64,000 bases of DNA. It comes from Eledone cirrhosa (taxonomy: Eukaryota; Mollusca; Cephalopoda; Octopoda; Eledonidae). Shown here piece by piece: positions 52,173 through 62,654 of the stretch; position 1 is the first letter of the stretch; every line of letters starts with the position of its first letter. A model generated the notes under the pieces. The model saw only the letters and a program-made list of their open reading frames with translations. It had not been told where the DNA came from and made no database searches. The stretch covers positions 2,273,262-2,337,261 of the forward strand of contig OZ024747.1 in the NCBI GenBank assembly GCA_964016885.1. The letters are read 5' to 3'. The position numbers and the translations under genes were made by a program.

Positions 52173-53234
52173 GTGTCTCATTACAGGCTTAGAACAGTTT
52201 CAAGTCTTTAACATTATAGTGTTGGCTATGGTTGGAATGTTGGAAGTATATAATTCTAACAATTAGCATTATGAGCTGCATTTTTTGAAGTTTTAAATTT
52301 AACCTCCAACTACACCATAAACTTAACCTTTGTTACAATCTGGAACAATTATAAACAGTGGAGAAATACACACACACACGCACACATATATATATATTAT
52401 GCATTATATAAAAAAGGAGACCAAGGATCAGGATTTTGTTAGGAATTTGGTTTTTAAATGTGTTTTTTCATAAGGTTTCTTCTTAAATCAATTCTCTTAA
52501 TATTTATATTAACCTTTCATTTAGAAATGTCTACCCATAGAAACTTCTATTTATAAATACTTAACAGTGGTATAGCTAGGGCTTATGTTACCAAAACTGT
52601 TCTTTGGTTTATTGCCACACCATCATAAAAATCACAACACTTCAAAAGTGACCAAAAGAGCCGCCCCCTCCCCACACAAAAATATACCTCCCAGAGCAAA
52701 TCTCTCTGGAACTATACTACACATATAAGTTCTTATTTCAAAATATATTTAACGATCTGAAGATAGTTAAATATGAACTGCTTAATTTGAAATAAAATCA
52801 GTTTTAATCCATAAGATAGTTAGTAGTGAAATAACCTCTCTATGTCTAGATCAGGAATGTACTTATATACAATTCATTTTATTCCATTTTTCTACTATTT
52901 ATGCTCACTAATTGATGACATAAACCATATGTAGTTCTCACAGATTTCACTGTTTTATTGTAATGTAATCAATTGTTACATGAATGACATCAATCTTGGA
53001 GATCTTTCAAAGGGTATGGGCACTGTCCCTTCACTCAGAGTTAACAATTAAAGAAGAAAAATATATTCATAAGAATTGCTTGAGAATATATCTTACTCCA
53101 GCTATACAATATATTTCTCTCTTTCTTCTTATCTACAACTTCCTTCCTTCCTTCCTTCCTTCACTCCCAGATGGAGGTCAATGGCATAACTCTTTATATT
53201 TTTCCTACCATGAGTGGATTTAGACCTTGAGAAG
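52173..53234. other. AT-rich stretch with CA and CTTC microsatellites
   Basis: ACACACACACGCACACATAT lies at 52,369-52,396 and a CTTCCTTCCTTCCTTCCTTC run at 53,141-53,162. The 79-codon open frame at 52,984-53,223 crosses that run and is not supported. Confidence 0.5.
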
Positions 53235-53480
53235 CCCAAGGCACAAAAAATTAAATACACAGCACCCCACCCCCCTTTATTTTTTACATATCAAAGTTAG
53301 TTTGGTGCAAGAAATTGGAATTGAAAAGTTATCCATACAGGTATTGAATTCAAAAATTCTAACCATCCTAAAACTAAAAATCCCAGCTGAGGGCACAAAT
53401 AAATTGCTACAGCCATTGCAGGGAGCCAGGGGCAATTGCTCCCTTTGCCCCCAATTAAACCCAGCCTTGCTTCCTACCGT
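53235..53480. repeat. Probable old DNA-transposon-like repeat
   Basis: Contains AAGGCACAAAAAATTAAATA, a C-run, and at its right end CAGGGGCAATTGCTCCCTTT followed by GCCCCC. That end looks like the end of a dispersed element. No terminal inverted repeat could be paired with certainty. Confidence 0.35.
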
Positions 53481-53899
53481 ACATTAGTTGAATCTATCAA
53501 CTCTGGGCTAACAGCTGCCAATGGAGACCATTACCAATTTCCTTGGATTCTGGAATTTACTCTATATATCTGTCAGTTGACTTGAGGCAGTATGACATAC
53601 TTGGGAACCCAGCAAAAATGTATCATTTGAACTTCCTTCATAAACTAACATCTTGTTTGATCAGCCACTATAATTTACTATTAACAAATAGAATTTCTAA
53701 TAATTGAACTTGTCTTCTTGTACTACTCTGTTAAGCTGCTAGACTTAATTAATCTCACTTAATGTCTCACATTAAGTGACTTTCATCATCATCATCATGG
53801 TCATAGGAAGTCTACTGTAAATCACCAGCACAACCATCATCTCCCCCAGCAGCACCATCCCTGCCATCAGTATCACCTGACAATCAACAATAGTTTAAA

Positions 53900-54095
53900 T
53901 GTGTGTGTGTATGTGTGTGTTTGTGTATGTTTATGTATGTTTTTGTGTGTGTATGTGAGTCTGTGTGCGTGTCTGTGTGTGTGTCTGTGTGTGTGTGTCT
54001 GTGAGTCTGTGTGTGTGTCTGTGTGTATGTCTGTCTCTGTATGTGTATGTATGTATGTGTGTGTGTGTCTGTCTGTGTGTATATATATGGGTGTG
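53900..54095 (+). repeat. GT-rich microsatellite
   Basis: GTGTGTATGTGTGTGTTTGT-like modules with GTCTGTGTGTGTGTCTGTGA steps. Open frames on both strands are repeat artefacts. Confidence 0.9.
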
Positions 54096-54149
54096 TTATC
54101 CCCATCGTCATTTATCATCCTGTCTCCATACAGATCTAAGTTAGACTAG

Positions 54150-54330
54150 CTATCGTGCCTCAAGTCAATGACCACATCATGCTCAGATCTTCCATATTAT
54201 AACATGTTTTCTAAGGCTGGATGTCATTCATAATTTCAACCACTTTACAGAGTGTAGTGGGAGTATCACATCATTACATCAGCACAAAAGAGGTAAGATG
54301 CACCCAGTACACTCTGTAAAGTAGATATAT
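54150..54330 (+). repeat. Diverged (CAT)n retroposon body
   Basis: GCCTCAAGTCAATGACC, TTTTCTAAGGCTGGATGTCA, TTCATAATTTCAACCACTTT and ACAGAGTGTAGTGGGAGT follow the retroposon order. The head is missing. Confidence 0.65.
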
Positions 54331-55283
54331 ACACCAGTTGACTTAAGAAGCATTGGGAAAATTTGAAATTTAAAATGAGTTCCAAAGCCTATGATCAAAT
54401 TAAAAGTCAATCACTATAAATGTTTGAGAAAACCAGGTAAAACACACCTGGAGAGAGAATTACCCCTGTCCCATTCTTTCCATCTGATTTTCTCAACTAT
54501 TATTTGACTGATTATTTTGACTGATTATTATTATGTTCATTTACATTGGGATGTTTATATATATATAAACATATGTATAAATGTACATCTATGTATATAT
54601 AACACCACTGCAGCAACAAGGCACTATTTGAGTGTGAAGATTTGACAATTGGTGGCAATAAGCAGCTACTTAAAGTGAATTAATTCGCTTCAGTCTTGTT
54701 TACAGCTCTAATCTATTAATTAGACTGTATTGTTGCTATCTTTCACAGTCCTCAAGCCTCATGACATCTGGGATAAGTGGAGAAGAGCTAGAAATTCACT
54801 CTATCTTTCTCCCTCTCTCTCTTATATATATATACACTCACACACACTCACACATGTGTGTGTGAGAGTGTACATGTATGAATGTCTTCCTTTCTCTATG
54901 TATCATCCTTAACTCCAACTTCTATGTAGTGTAAAGACATGCTGAAGTCAAACATTATATCTACATAGCAAATACTGTCTATTTACACCCCCCTTCCCAC
55001 CATTAAATAATGTTTCACTATATTCTTTTCTCAGCAGATCCTTTTATTTAAAGCTAGCAGGAAATTAAATTTGTTTAAGGTTTATTTCTACCTCACACAA
55101 CACAACAGAATACTTTCCTTTCAAATTAAATCATGTAATGCTCTCCTTGTGCCAGTCGTCTTCTTCTTCACAGAGAGCTGCTTGGGCATGCAGACACTCT
55201 CACACACACATATGAGTCATAATTATACCAACCATCTTTTGAAAACGGCAAAAGATTTATCTGCTTGGGTTGAGAAGAAACCA
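54331..55283. other. Unassigned AT-rich stretch with a CA/TG hairpin
   Basis: CACTCACACACACTCACACA is followed by TGTGTGTGTGAGAGTG at 54,836-54,871, an imperfect palindrome. Nothing else was recognised. Confidence 0.5.
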
Positions 55284-55415
55284 GAGGTTAGCTTTGCTGT
55301 TCATCCTTAAAAGGACAATAAAATAAAGTACCAGTAACACACTGGAGTCTATTAAATCGACTTTCTCCTCCCACCAAAATTGTTGGCTTATGCCTAAATC
55401 AGAAACCATTATTAT
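55284..55415 (+). repeat. tRNA-derived SINE, 3' half (long subtype)
   Basis: GAGGTTAGCTTTGCTGTTCA, GACAATAAAATAAAGTACCA, CTCCTCCCACCAAAATTGTT and GCCTAAATCAGAAACCATTA. This subtype carries an additional TTAAATCGACTTTCTCC block. Confidence 0.85.
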
Positions 55416-56576
55416 ACCTGCCATCTTGAATGGTTGCAGAAATGTTCTTTTTTTCAAGATCACTTAAAATAACCCTAGCCATAACCCTTCCTCAATCAGT
55501 AGCGTGATCACTATTACAGCTTAAGTCCCATAAATGGTCTGCTGGATAAAGTAATATATTACCAACTAATGGATTAGGAGTTTTAACAAACCTTTTCTGC
55601 TCAATGCAGAAACCTTTCATTTCATATTTCACAAACTGCTGAAAATATTATGGCGACTGCACCCCCTTTTCCAGCTACCAGTAATAATAATAAAAATAAT
55701 AATAAATAAATAAAGAATAAGTGCCGTGTCTGTTGATTTCTTCGATAAAAAATTCTCTTATCAAATATGGTTTCTTAAGCAATGTAATGGAACATTTCTA
55801 GCAATGAATTTCTCACATGTTTTCACTGGTGAAAATATGCATGTTTTTTATTTTTTTCCCCATCACGTATTCTTTTATATATGTAGTTACCTCCTAAATT
55901 ACAGCAGCTATTAAATGAAGGCAATAAATAAATCTAGAAAAAGTCATACATTCTATCTCACGATAAAATAACTTTTTTATCTGTGTAGATGTATTCAACG
56001 ATTTCAGCCTGAGGATAACAGAGGTAATTATCTGTTTTGTTGCTACCTTCTCCTATGGAAGGAAGTAGCAACTATCACCATCATCTCTACTACTTTCTCA
56101 ATTAACATAAACTATTTAAATGATTTTTTTTTCTTGACGTTCTTGTAACATAAAACTTGTTAAAAATTGAAAAAAAAAATATTCTCTTTTCTTTCTATTT
56201 TTTTTTTTATCAAGATTACATTTATTTCCTTTTTCGTCTCCTTTAATCAATTTTATTTTTATGTCAAGGATTTCTATTCCTTTATTTTCTTTAAATTTTC
56301 TTTACTACTCATAAAGAATAGATGCAATTGGATTCAAAAATTAGCATCTGTTTCTCTGAATTCCTTACAACAATTAATTTGTACCATGTTAGATTAAAAT
56401 GTCTTATGCATTCATCTGAAGAATTTATATTTTATTACTTATTGATTTACTTCATTTTATTTAATTTGATTTCACATTTCCAATTTCAGTGATAATAATT
56501 GTTTGCATGACACCAAATTGAGTTTGTAGCAGAGATAAAATCAACATTATTAACAATTTTCAGTTTTCTTTAAACA
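55416..56576. other. Unassigned AT-rich stretch
   Basis: Poly-T and poly-A runs near 56,128-56,210. Open frames of 62 and 76 codons are Phe/Ile/Lys-rich and typical of T-rich DNA. No gene is supported. Confidence 0.5.
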
Positions 56577-56668
56577 TAACCCTTTCGTGATAATATTTCT
56601 AGAGAAATACATTGCCTATGTATGTGTCAGTTAATTTCAAAAGTAATCAAGAATTTGTAAGGGTTTAG
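56577..56668. repeat. Possible short MITE remnant with AACCCTT/AAGGGTT ends
   Basis: Begins ATAACCCTTTCGTGATAATA and ends ATTTGTAAGGGTTT. The short terminal complementarity resembles the CCCTTT ends of the MITEs here, but length and interior differ and no TTAA pair is convincing. Confidence 0.3.
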
Positions 56669-56928
56669 TAATATAATTAACTTTACATTAATTAATTTGT
56701 GTTTGTAACATAACTCAGCACAAAGGTTCTTATATAAAATTCTGATTGAAAATTGTCATTTAAATATGAACATTTTCAAGTGAGAGATTTCTATCATAGA
56801 ACCACAAGAGGTCTCAGGTGGCTTGCTTTAAAAAAAGTAAACAAGGAATAAATGAATGACAGAAAAATGCCTTCAATTAATTATACAGGCTGGCCTACCT
56901 AAAAATCACTATACCATATATGTGTGTG

Positions 56929-56930
<2 letters not shown>
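56669..56930. other. Unassigned AT-rich stretch
   Basis: No recognised feature. Confidence 0.4.
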
Positions 56931-56987
<57 letters not shown>

Positions 56988-57038
56988 TCACCATGGTTCA
57001 TCTTCCACACTATGTATATATTTATGTATATGTGTGTA

Positions 57039-57077
<39 letters not shown>
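56931..57077. repeat. Compound (TA)n and (TG)n microsatellite
   Basis: A long TA run (56,937-56,985), a short ATCATCACCATGG head-like piece, then TGTG (57,030-57,058) and TA (57,059-57,079). Confidence 0.9.
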
Positions 57078-57079
<2 letters not shown>

Positions 57080-57136
57080 CATCATCATCATCACCGTTTT
57101 ACGTCCGTTCTTCCACGCTAGCATGGGTTAGACGGT
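57078..57136 (+). repeat. Head of (CAT)n retroposon
   Basis: ATCATCATCATCATCACCG, TTTTACGTCCGTTCTTCCAC and GCTAGCATGGGTTAGACGG. Only the head is present. It lies between two TA tracts. Confidence 0.85.
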
Positions 57137-57155
57137 AATATATATATATACACAC

Positions 57156-57258
57156 ATATTTCGTTTTAATCATTTTCTAACCCAGAAAAAAAGAGAGAAA
57201 AAAATAAAAAGGGAAAAAAAAATATTTTTCTTCCTAATAATCGTCTTTTTCTCCCTGT

Positions 57259-57312
<54 letters not shown>

Positions 57313-57340
57313 GGGTTAGAAAATGATTAAAACGAAATAT
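57156..57340. repeat. 30-bp perfect inverted repeat with 125-bp loop
   Basis: The left arm 57,156-57,185 begins ATATTTCGTTTTAATC. The right arm 57,311-57,340 is its exact reverse complement and ends GATTAAAACGAAATAT. The loop holds an A-rich segment, then a T-rich segment and an AT tract of about 46 bases ending at 57,310. Confidence 0.95.
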
Positions 57341-57639
57341 TTTACTTTGTGTGAAGTGTTAAGGTATTAGTTGATTTATTTATTAATTAACAATGGCATT
57401 TATTTATTTATATATTTAATAATTGTCTATTACCGGTTTCAGCCTTTTTATGCATTATCAAATGATAATAATATGTATTGGTGTAGAATGGTGGTGTTGG
57501 ACATGTTAAAGAAATGGTGCAGAAAGAATAATGTTATTTACAAACAAGGTTTATGAAGTGAAAAGAAAAAAGAAAAAAGAAAAAAGGGACTTAATGTGGA
57601 GCATAATAAGGCAATGTGAAAGAAAAAATAATGTTATTT
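57341..57639. other. Unassigned stretch with a dispersed-repeat-like block
   Basis: ATTACCGGTTTCAGCCTTTT and TATGCATTATCAAATGATAA resemble dispersed repeats of marine invertebrates, but I cannot name it. A short AAAAAAG repeat lies at 57,561-57,588. Confidence 0.4.
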
Positions 57640-57800
57640 GCATGGGCTAGAAGGGTTGTCCATGTTATGAGACAAGTTCGGCCAGATGGCCACACTGTAC
57701 GTTACTCAAACAGAACTATTTTAGCAGAGATTATTACAGCTAGATGGTCTTCCTAACATCAAACATGTTTAAGTGTGGAACAAATGGTCTAATGACTTTA
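57640..57800 (+). repeat. Diverged (CAT)n retroposon body
   Basis: GCATGGGCTAGAAGGGTTGT, TCAAACAGAACTATTTTAGC, TTACAGCTAGATGGTCTTCC and TAACATCAAACATGTTTAAG. The order matches 374-600. Confidence 0.75.
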
Positions 57801-58479
57801 GGACCAGCCTGAATATCTTGTCCAACTGGTTTTAGATATTCTGTTTCAATGAAAGCTTATTTGGCTCTTGTGTTGGTTTCTTAAAAGATCAGTCAACTTT
57901 ACTAATTAACTAATCTCATAATGAACTACTAAAGAGTGACCCTCAATGAGGTTGCTTGACCTGCTAAACTCAGCAGCTAAATCTCTCTCAAATCACATTA
58001 CCATTGGAATGCTTTTGATCACAGTTTAGCCTAGTCAGAATTAATATGTGTTTAAACAAAAATACCTAATTTCGAAAAGATGATTCAGAATTCCTCATCA
58101 TCTAATATTGTTGATGAAATAATATACATCTAACACATTCAGTTCTTTAAACTCAGTATTAACCATAGCCACTAAATATAACACCTCTCTATTAAGTTAT
58201 AGCCATTGCATATACCTCAGTATATACTATAGCCACACCTTGTTATCAACTATATTCACCATATTCAGCTTATTATTATTAACTATAAACAACAAATTTA
58301 TCACCTTAGTATTAACTATAACTACCACAGTCAATATCTCGGTATAAACTGCAGCTACACTACTTCAGAGTCAACTATAGCTAGCATACACATCACCTTG
58401 CTCTGCAAAAACACACTAAAATAAACCAATGAAGTACTAAATAATCCTTCAAATTATCCTATGTTGTCACTAAATTTCT
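57801..58479. other. Unassigned AT-rich stretch
   Basis: CTTGACCTGCTAAACTCAGC (57,956-57,975) resembles CTTGAACTGCTAAAATTAGC at 63,671-63,690, so part of this is probably an unnamed dispersed repeat. Confidence 0.45.
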
Positions 58480-58710
58480 CCACCACCAACACCATCATCA
58501 TCACCCCCCCCCCGTATCACCATCACCATCACAATCACCCCTCATCATTATCACCACCATCACCCTCATCATCATCACCACCACTATCACCCCTCATCAT
58601 TATCATCACTACCCCTTCCCTCATCCTTATCATCACCACCACCATCACCCTCACCATCACATGTCCATTTTTCCATGTTTGCACTGGTTTCATCAGTCTT
58701 CTACAGTACA
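58480..58710 (+). repeat. CATCAC microsatellite, C-run and retroposon head remnant
   Basis: CACCATCATCATCACC-type repeats with a run of about 9-10 C near 58,505-58,514. They are followed by GTCCATTTTTCCATGTTTGC, which looks like a worn (CAT)n retroposon head. Confidence 0.75.
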
Positions 58711-59715
58711 ATATACCATGCCACATGTAGCACTACCTCCTTTTTTTTTTTTTTGTAATCAGTATTCTAAGACCAGCCTCACCATTTCAACCCATGTCTT
58801 CATCAATTTTCTATTTCACAACTTCCTCTACTTGGAGCAATCAACACTTTTGTTTCTTTTACCAAACTTTCATATTCTATATATATTGCATGTCTTTACT
58901 AGCACAGTTTTCCCTCTTGCACACGACATCTGATTCCTTTTAAACACTGCTTTTCTTTGAGCTCATTTGAGCTCAGTTCCTTCAGATTTCAGTTGGAAAG
59001 GAACATTACAATTTTACTTTCTTCCTGTAATGAATGCTTACATATAAACACACTCTGGTTGATTGGTTTAAATATGAATACACTTTGTTATTCATCGAGT
59101 TAAACAGTGTTTCAGCTTTCTCTTTTCTGAAAATGTAAATTATCATTATTTATCTGATAAGCATGAAAATGTTGGTCTTTCTTTAGATAAGAACTTTGTG
59201 ACAGTTGACATTTTTGTTTTAAGTGTAAAGCAGCAAAATATTAAAATAAAATAAAATGAAAATTATATCAGAAGATTATATTATTTTGTCTGAGATATTC
59301 AAAATTTGGTAAATTTTCTTCAAGTTCTTTCTATCACTTAACAAATTTTTCAGAATGTGCTAAATATTTTGTTGGTGATAACATTGGCAGTTCTTTTGAA
59401 TGCTTAATTTTATTCTTTGTTTTAATTATTTTAAGCTTTTATTAATAATTTTCCTGTTATCAAACACAAATCTAGGAAAAAATGTTTCATTGACTTTTAT
59501 TTTCATAATTCTTCCATTTGACATTTTAAGAATCAGTAATAGTTGAGATGAAAATATTTCCAAGTCTTTATATGTCATCCTTACCTGTTGTAAAAAGATA
59601 AATCTTAAAATACTATTGGGTCTGTCTTTAAAATCAGAATATATTCAATCAAAAGTAACAGAACTAATGAAATATAAAATACAGATATAACACATTGTTA
59701 AGCATTAACACCAAT
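58711..59715. other. Unassigned AT-rich stretch
   Basis: A T-run at 58,740-58,754. No gene, exon pair or known repeat recognised. Confidence 0.5.
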
Positions 59716-59817
59716 ACTATCAATAAAATAAAGTACTAGTAGCATACTGGGGCTGATTTAATGAACTTGCCATCCCCCAAATTGTTTGCCTTGTGCCAAA
59801 ATCAGAAACCATTATTT
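59716..59817 (+). repeat. tRNA-derived SINE, 3' end (long subtype)
   Basis: CAATAAAATAAAGTACTAGT, ACTGGGGCTGATTTAATG, CATCCCCCAAATTGTTTGCC and AAAATCAGAAACCATTATTT. Confidence 0.85.
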
Positions 59818-59880
59818 TGTTCTAATTGTTTGTAACTAAACATTATTAGTCTTGTGTAATGAGAATGTGTATGTATGTGT

Positions 59881-59884
<4 letters not shown>

Positions 59885-59955
<71 letters not shown>
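59885..59955. repeat. (AT)n microsatellite, about 70 bp
   Basis: Pure alternating AT run. Confidence 0.95.
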
Positions 59956-59959
<4 letters not shown>

Positions 59960-60462
59960 TGTGGTGTGGTAAATAATTATATACATATACATCAGATCTG
60001 AACACAATGGAACCAAACTCCCACTGCCTCTATCTCTCCCACTCTCTCTATCTCTCACTATTATAAGTATATGTAGGTCTATGCACCGGCCACAGCAAAC
60101 AGAATAAAGACAGTGTTTTAGTCTGGAGCTTTGGAGGTATCGTTGACATTCAGTTTAATTTACTTCTTTATCAATCATTATGCTCTATTGGCTATGGAGT
60201 GGCCTTTTTCTCCATTTCTTCTTTAGTATATTTTGTAATTCCATTTTTGTATTGTTTTCAAAATCTATTGTTTCAGTCTATTTAGCTTCTAGTTTCTACT
60301 TTATTGGTTCCTTGTATATTGAGAACATTTTTTTGATATTTTTCATGACTCTTTATTGCAGTTATCAGCCTCTCTCTATTTGTTTCTATGTTTCTAGTCC
60401 AAAAATGGTTATTTCATAATAATTTCATATTTCTATTAGTGTTTACCTTATCCTTGTGTACA
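59956..60462. other. Unassigned AT-rich stretch
   Basis: A 79-codon open frame at 60,180-60,419 is Phe/Tyr/Ser-rich, as expected from T-rich DNA. It is not supported as a gene. Confidence 0.45.
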
Positions 60463-60597
60463 GGGTAAATATGTTTAGGGTGGTCTACCTTACAGGGTAG
60501 ATATGTTTAGGGTGGTCTACCTTACAGGGTAAATATGTTTAGGGTGGTCTACCTTACAGGGTAGATATGTTTAAGGTGGTCTACCTTACAGGGTAGA
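60463..60597 (+). repeat. 32-bp tandem repeat, four units
   Basis: Units start at 60,463, 60,495, 60,527 and 60,559 and consist of GGGTARATATGTTTAGGGTG and GTCTACCTTACA. The next start, at 60,591, reads straight into the SINE block GATAAAATAAAG. Confidence 0.95.
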
Positions 60598-60747
60598 TAA
60601 AATAAAGTACCAGTGACGTACTGCAGTAAATTTAATTGACTTTTCCTTCTCCCCAAATTTCTGGCCTTGTGCCTAAACTAGAAATAATTATTATCATATC
60701 ATCATTATTATCATCATCATTATTATCATCATTATTATTATCATCAA
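60591..60747 (+). repeat. tRNA-derived SINE, 3' end, with ATT/ATC tail
   Basis: GGGTAGATAAAATAAAGTAC, TTGACTTTTCCTTCTCCCCA and CCTAAACTAGAAATAATT, then an ATT/ATC run to 60,747. That tail is where the next SINE begins. Confidence 0.8.
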
Positions 60748-60932
60748 GGGTGGTGGATTGGCAGTATCGGTAGAGGGTCGGACGCCATGCTTTCCAGCAT
60801 AGTTACGTCCCTTTACGATCTGAGTTCAAATCCCGCCGAGGTTGACTTTGCCTTTCATCCTTACGAGGTCGATAAAATAAAGTACCAGTAATGCACTGGG
60901 TAATTGCTGGCCTTGTGCCTAAAGTAGAAACA
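60748..60932 (+). mobile_element. Near-full-length tRNA-derived SINE
   Basis: The best SINE copy in the window. Head GGGTGGTGGATTGGCAGTAT, A-box-like TTGGCAGTATCGGTAGAGG, ACGCCATGCTTTCCAGCATA, B box GAGTTCAAATCCCGCCGAGG, CCTTACGAGGTCGATAAAAT, GTACCAGTAATGCACTGGG and CCTAAAGTAGAAACAATT. It resembles the tRNA-derived SINEs known from octopus. It lies 280 bases upstream of a candidate exon. Confidence 0.92.
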
Positions 60933-61180
60933 ATTATTATTATCATCATTATTATCATCATTATTATCATCATTATTATCATCATCATTATTATCATCAT
61001 TATTATCATCATCATTATTATCATCATCATTATTATCATCATTATCATCATCATTATTATCATCATTATTATCATCATCATCATTATTATCATCATTATT
61101 ATCATCATCATTATTATCATCATCATTATCATCATCATTATTATCATCATTATTATCATCATTATTATCATCAGCATTAT
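60933..61180 (+). repeat. ATT/ATC trinucleotide tail of the SINE
   Basis: About 250 bases of ATTATTATC and ATCATC steps continuing from the SINE 3' end. It stops about 32 bases before a candidate splice acceptor. Open frames (poly-Ile on plus, Met/Ile and Asp/Asn on minus) are artefacts. Confidence 0.95.
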
Positions 61181-61212
61181 TATCTTTCTGTTTCATCCAA
61201 ATACTCATGCAG

Positions 61213-61345
61213 GAGAAAGCAGATGATAGAGATTATATCAAGGGAGGCCATGATCCTTTCATTGAAATGGCAACAACCTGTGGACATATTGAGACTGGAC
61301 ATGGTTGGGGTGAGGGAGCTACTGTCCAGTATGAAACTTTGCCAG
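61213..61345 (+). CDS. Candidate internal exon of an unrecognised gene, exon n
   Basis: An acceptor (pyrimidine-rich TATCTTTCTGTTTCATCC, then CATGCAG at 61,206-61,212) precedes a 133-base open segment. A donor CCAG then GTATT follows at 61,346. It enters in phase 0 and leaves in phase 1. The 44 codons begin EKADDRDYIKGGHDPFIEM and end GWGEGATVQYETLP, a mixed composition quite unlike the repeat-derived frames elsewhere. It is Gly- and His-containing, with no transmembrane or signal segment. The frame stays open into the intron, but that part turns into Phe/Leu-rich T-tract product. I do not recognise the family. The neighbour at 61,618 has the matching phase. The rest of the gene must lie outside this window or in exons I missed. 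Confidence 0.55.
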
Positions 61346-61617
61346 GTATTATTTTATTTGTTTTTTTGGAGGGGTTTCAGTTATTGCATTATGGCCATGC
61401 TGGGGCACCCCTACAATGTTTCCTTTTTAGTCTAGTCTATTATATCAACCCCCAAGTTACCTATTTTGATCTTTATTTATTGTAAGGTTAAATTTCACAT
61501 TTTAGGACATAAAGGAATGCAGAACCATTTTAGACTGGTAAACATAAATATAAACATAGACACATGCAAATAATACTTATCCATGTATAGCTGATGAGCT
61601 TTTGATTCCACAGCCAG

Positions 61618-61685
61618 GCCCGATTGATAGAGATCAAGAGAGATCAATAGAGATTGAAACTTTTCTTGCTGCTTATCTAAAAGAT
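61618..61685 (+). CDS. Candidate internal exon of the same gene, exon n+1
   Basis: The acceptor CCACAGCCAG ends at 61,617. The 68-base exon contributes two bases to the split glycine codon and then 22 codons, giving GPIDRDQERSIEIE followed by TFLAAYLKD. The donor GAT then GTAAGT at 61,686 is a near-perfect consensus. The exon ends in phase 0. Using the upstream CAG at 61,611-61,613 instead would give a stop in the joined frame, so the second AG is preferred. The intron between the two exons would be 272 bases. The acidic, Glu/Asp-rich peptide is of unknown function. Confidence 0.5.
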
Positions 61686-62085
61686 GTAAGTTCACTAATT
61701 TGCCAGACTCTCTACTCTCTAGGCTTGACTTCTTCAAACTTTTGGCTGCTCCCAAAAATGAAAATGCCACTGAGAGCCGAGGGGACATCATGTGGTCTGA
61801 GACTGCAGTGATGTGAACCATTTCAGAAGAAACATTCTAGACATACTTTGAACAGTGGCAGGATCCCTGGCGTCAATGTGTAGAGGTGCAAGGGGGATTT
61901 GTAATTGAACCCCATTAAGTATATATTTTTTCCTAGCATAAGAGTGTTTACTTTTACAACAGACTTTGTATGTATGTATGCATGTGTGTGTGTGAGTGTA
62001 TATATATGTAGCATCAACATCATCACCAGCAGCAATTAACGTCTGTGGAAATTATATTAAACAGTAATTATGTTGGTATATATGC

Positions 62086-62118
<33 letters not shown>

Positions 62119-62123
62119 ACAGG
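61686..62123. other. Unassigned stretch, probably intron
   Basis: No further exon with both splice signals and phase 0 could be picked. Contains ATGTATGTATGCATGTG-type repeat at 61,967-61,990, a possible retroposon head (AGCAATTAACGTCTGTGG at 62,030-62,047) and a TATATATA tract at 62,084-62,118. Confidence 0.45.
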
Positions 62124-62255
62124 CTTCTGTACAGTTTCCATCAACCAAATTTCACTAAAAAAACTCTAACAGACACTTTACCCAAGGTGCAATACAATGG
62201 GACTGAACTCAAAACCTAGTGGGTACAAAACAAACTATTTAAGCACACAGCCATA
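62124..62255 (-). repeat. Old tRNA-derived SINE (CCCAAGGTGCAAT type)
   Basis: CTTCTGTACAGTTTCCATCA, GACACTTTACCCAAGGTGCA, GGGACTGAACTCAAAACC and AAGCACACAGCCAT. Same family as 47,770-47,932. Confidence 0.7.
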
Positions 62256-62484
62256 TCTGTTTCAATGTTATATATATATTGATGAGACAGAAAACTTGTG
62301 AAATATTACTGTAAATGTAGAATGAAGTTATTTTTACTTCAATTCTCTGAAGCTTTATCTATTATTAAAACTTCCATAAATCTTAGCTTGTCATTCTTAT
62401 TATACTCCATCATTGTATTTTTCTGGATGGAACTCAACTAATATAAAACTTCTTCTGTTTTTAGTTACTGAGAACATTTTTAAG

Positions 62485-62489
<5 letters not shown>

Positions 62490-62531
<42 letters not shown>

Positions 62532-62570
62532 TATATATACATATATAGATATACACACACACATATATAA

Positions 62571-62602
<32 letters not shown>

Positions 62603-62605
62603 GCT
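62490..62605. repeat. TA-rich compound microsatellite
   Basis: Two TA runs (62,489-62,521 and 62,575-62,602) separated by ACACACATATATAAATAAAT-like sequence. Confidence 0.9.
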
Positions 62606-62654
62606 TTTATATATATTGGTGTATGAAAAAATAAAACATGATGACTATGTTACA

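Noticed and set aside
60748..60860. Functional tRNA gene
   Set aside because: A- and B-box-like motifs are present, but the arms do not pair as a cloverleaf and the unit continues into the SINE tail. Many copies share the same tail.
60861..61226. Poly-Ile, Asp/Asn and Met/Ile frames
   Set aside because: They come from the ATT/ATC tail of a SINE.
61686..61811. Continuation of the second exon through the donor
   Set aside because: The frame stays open for some 40 codons, but GTAAGT is a strong donor and the sequence beyond loses the acidic character of the exon.
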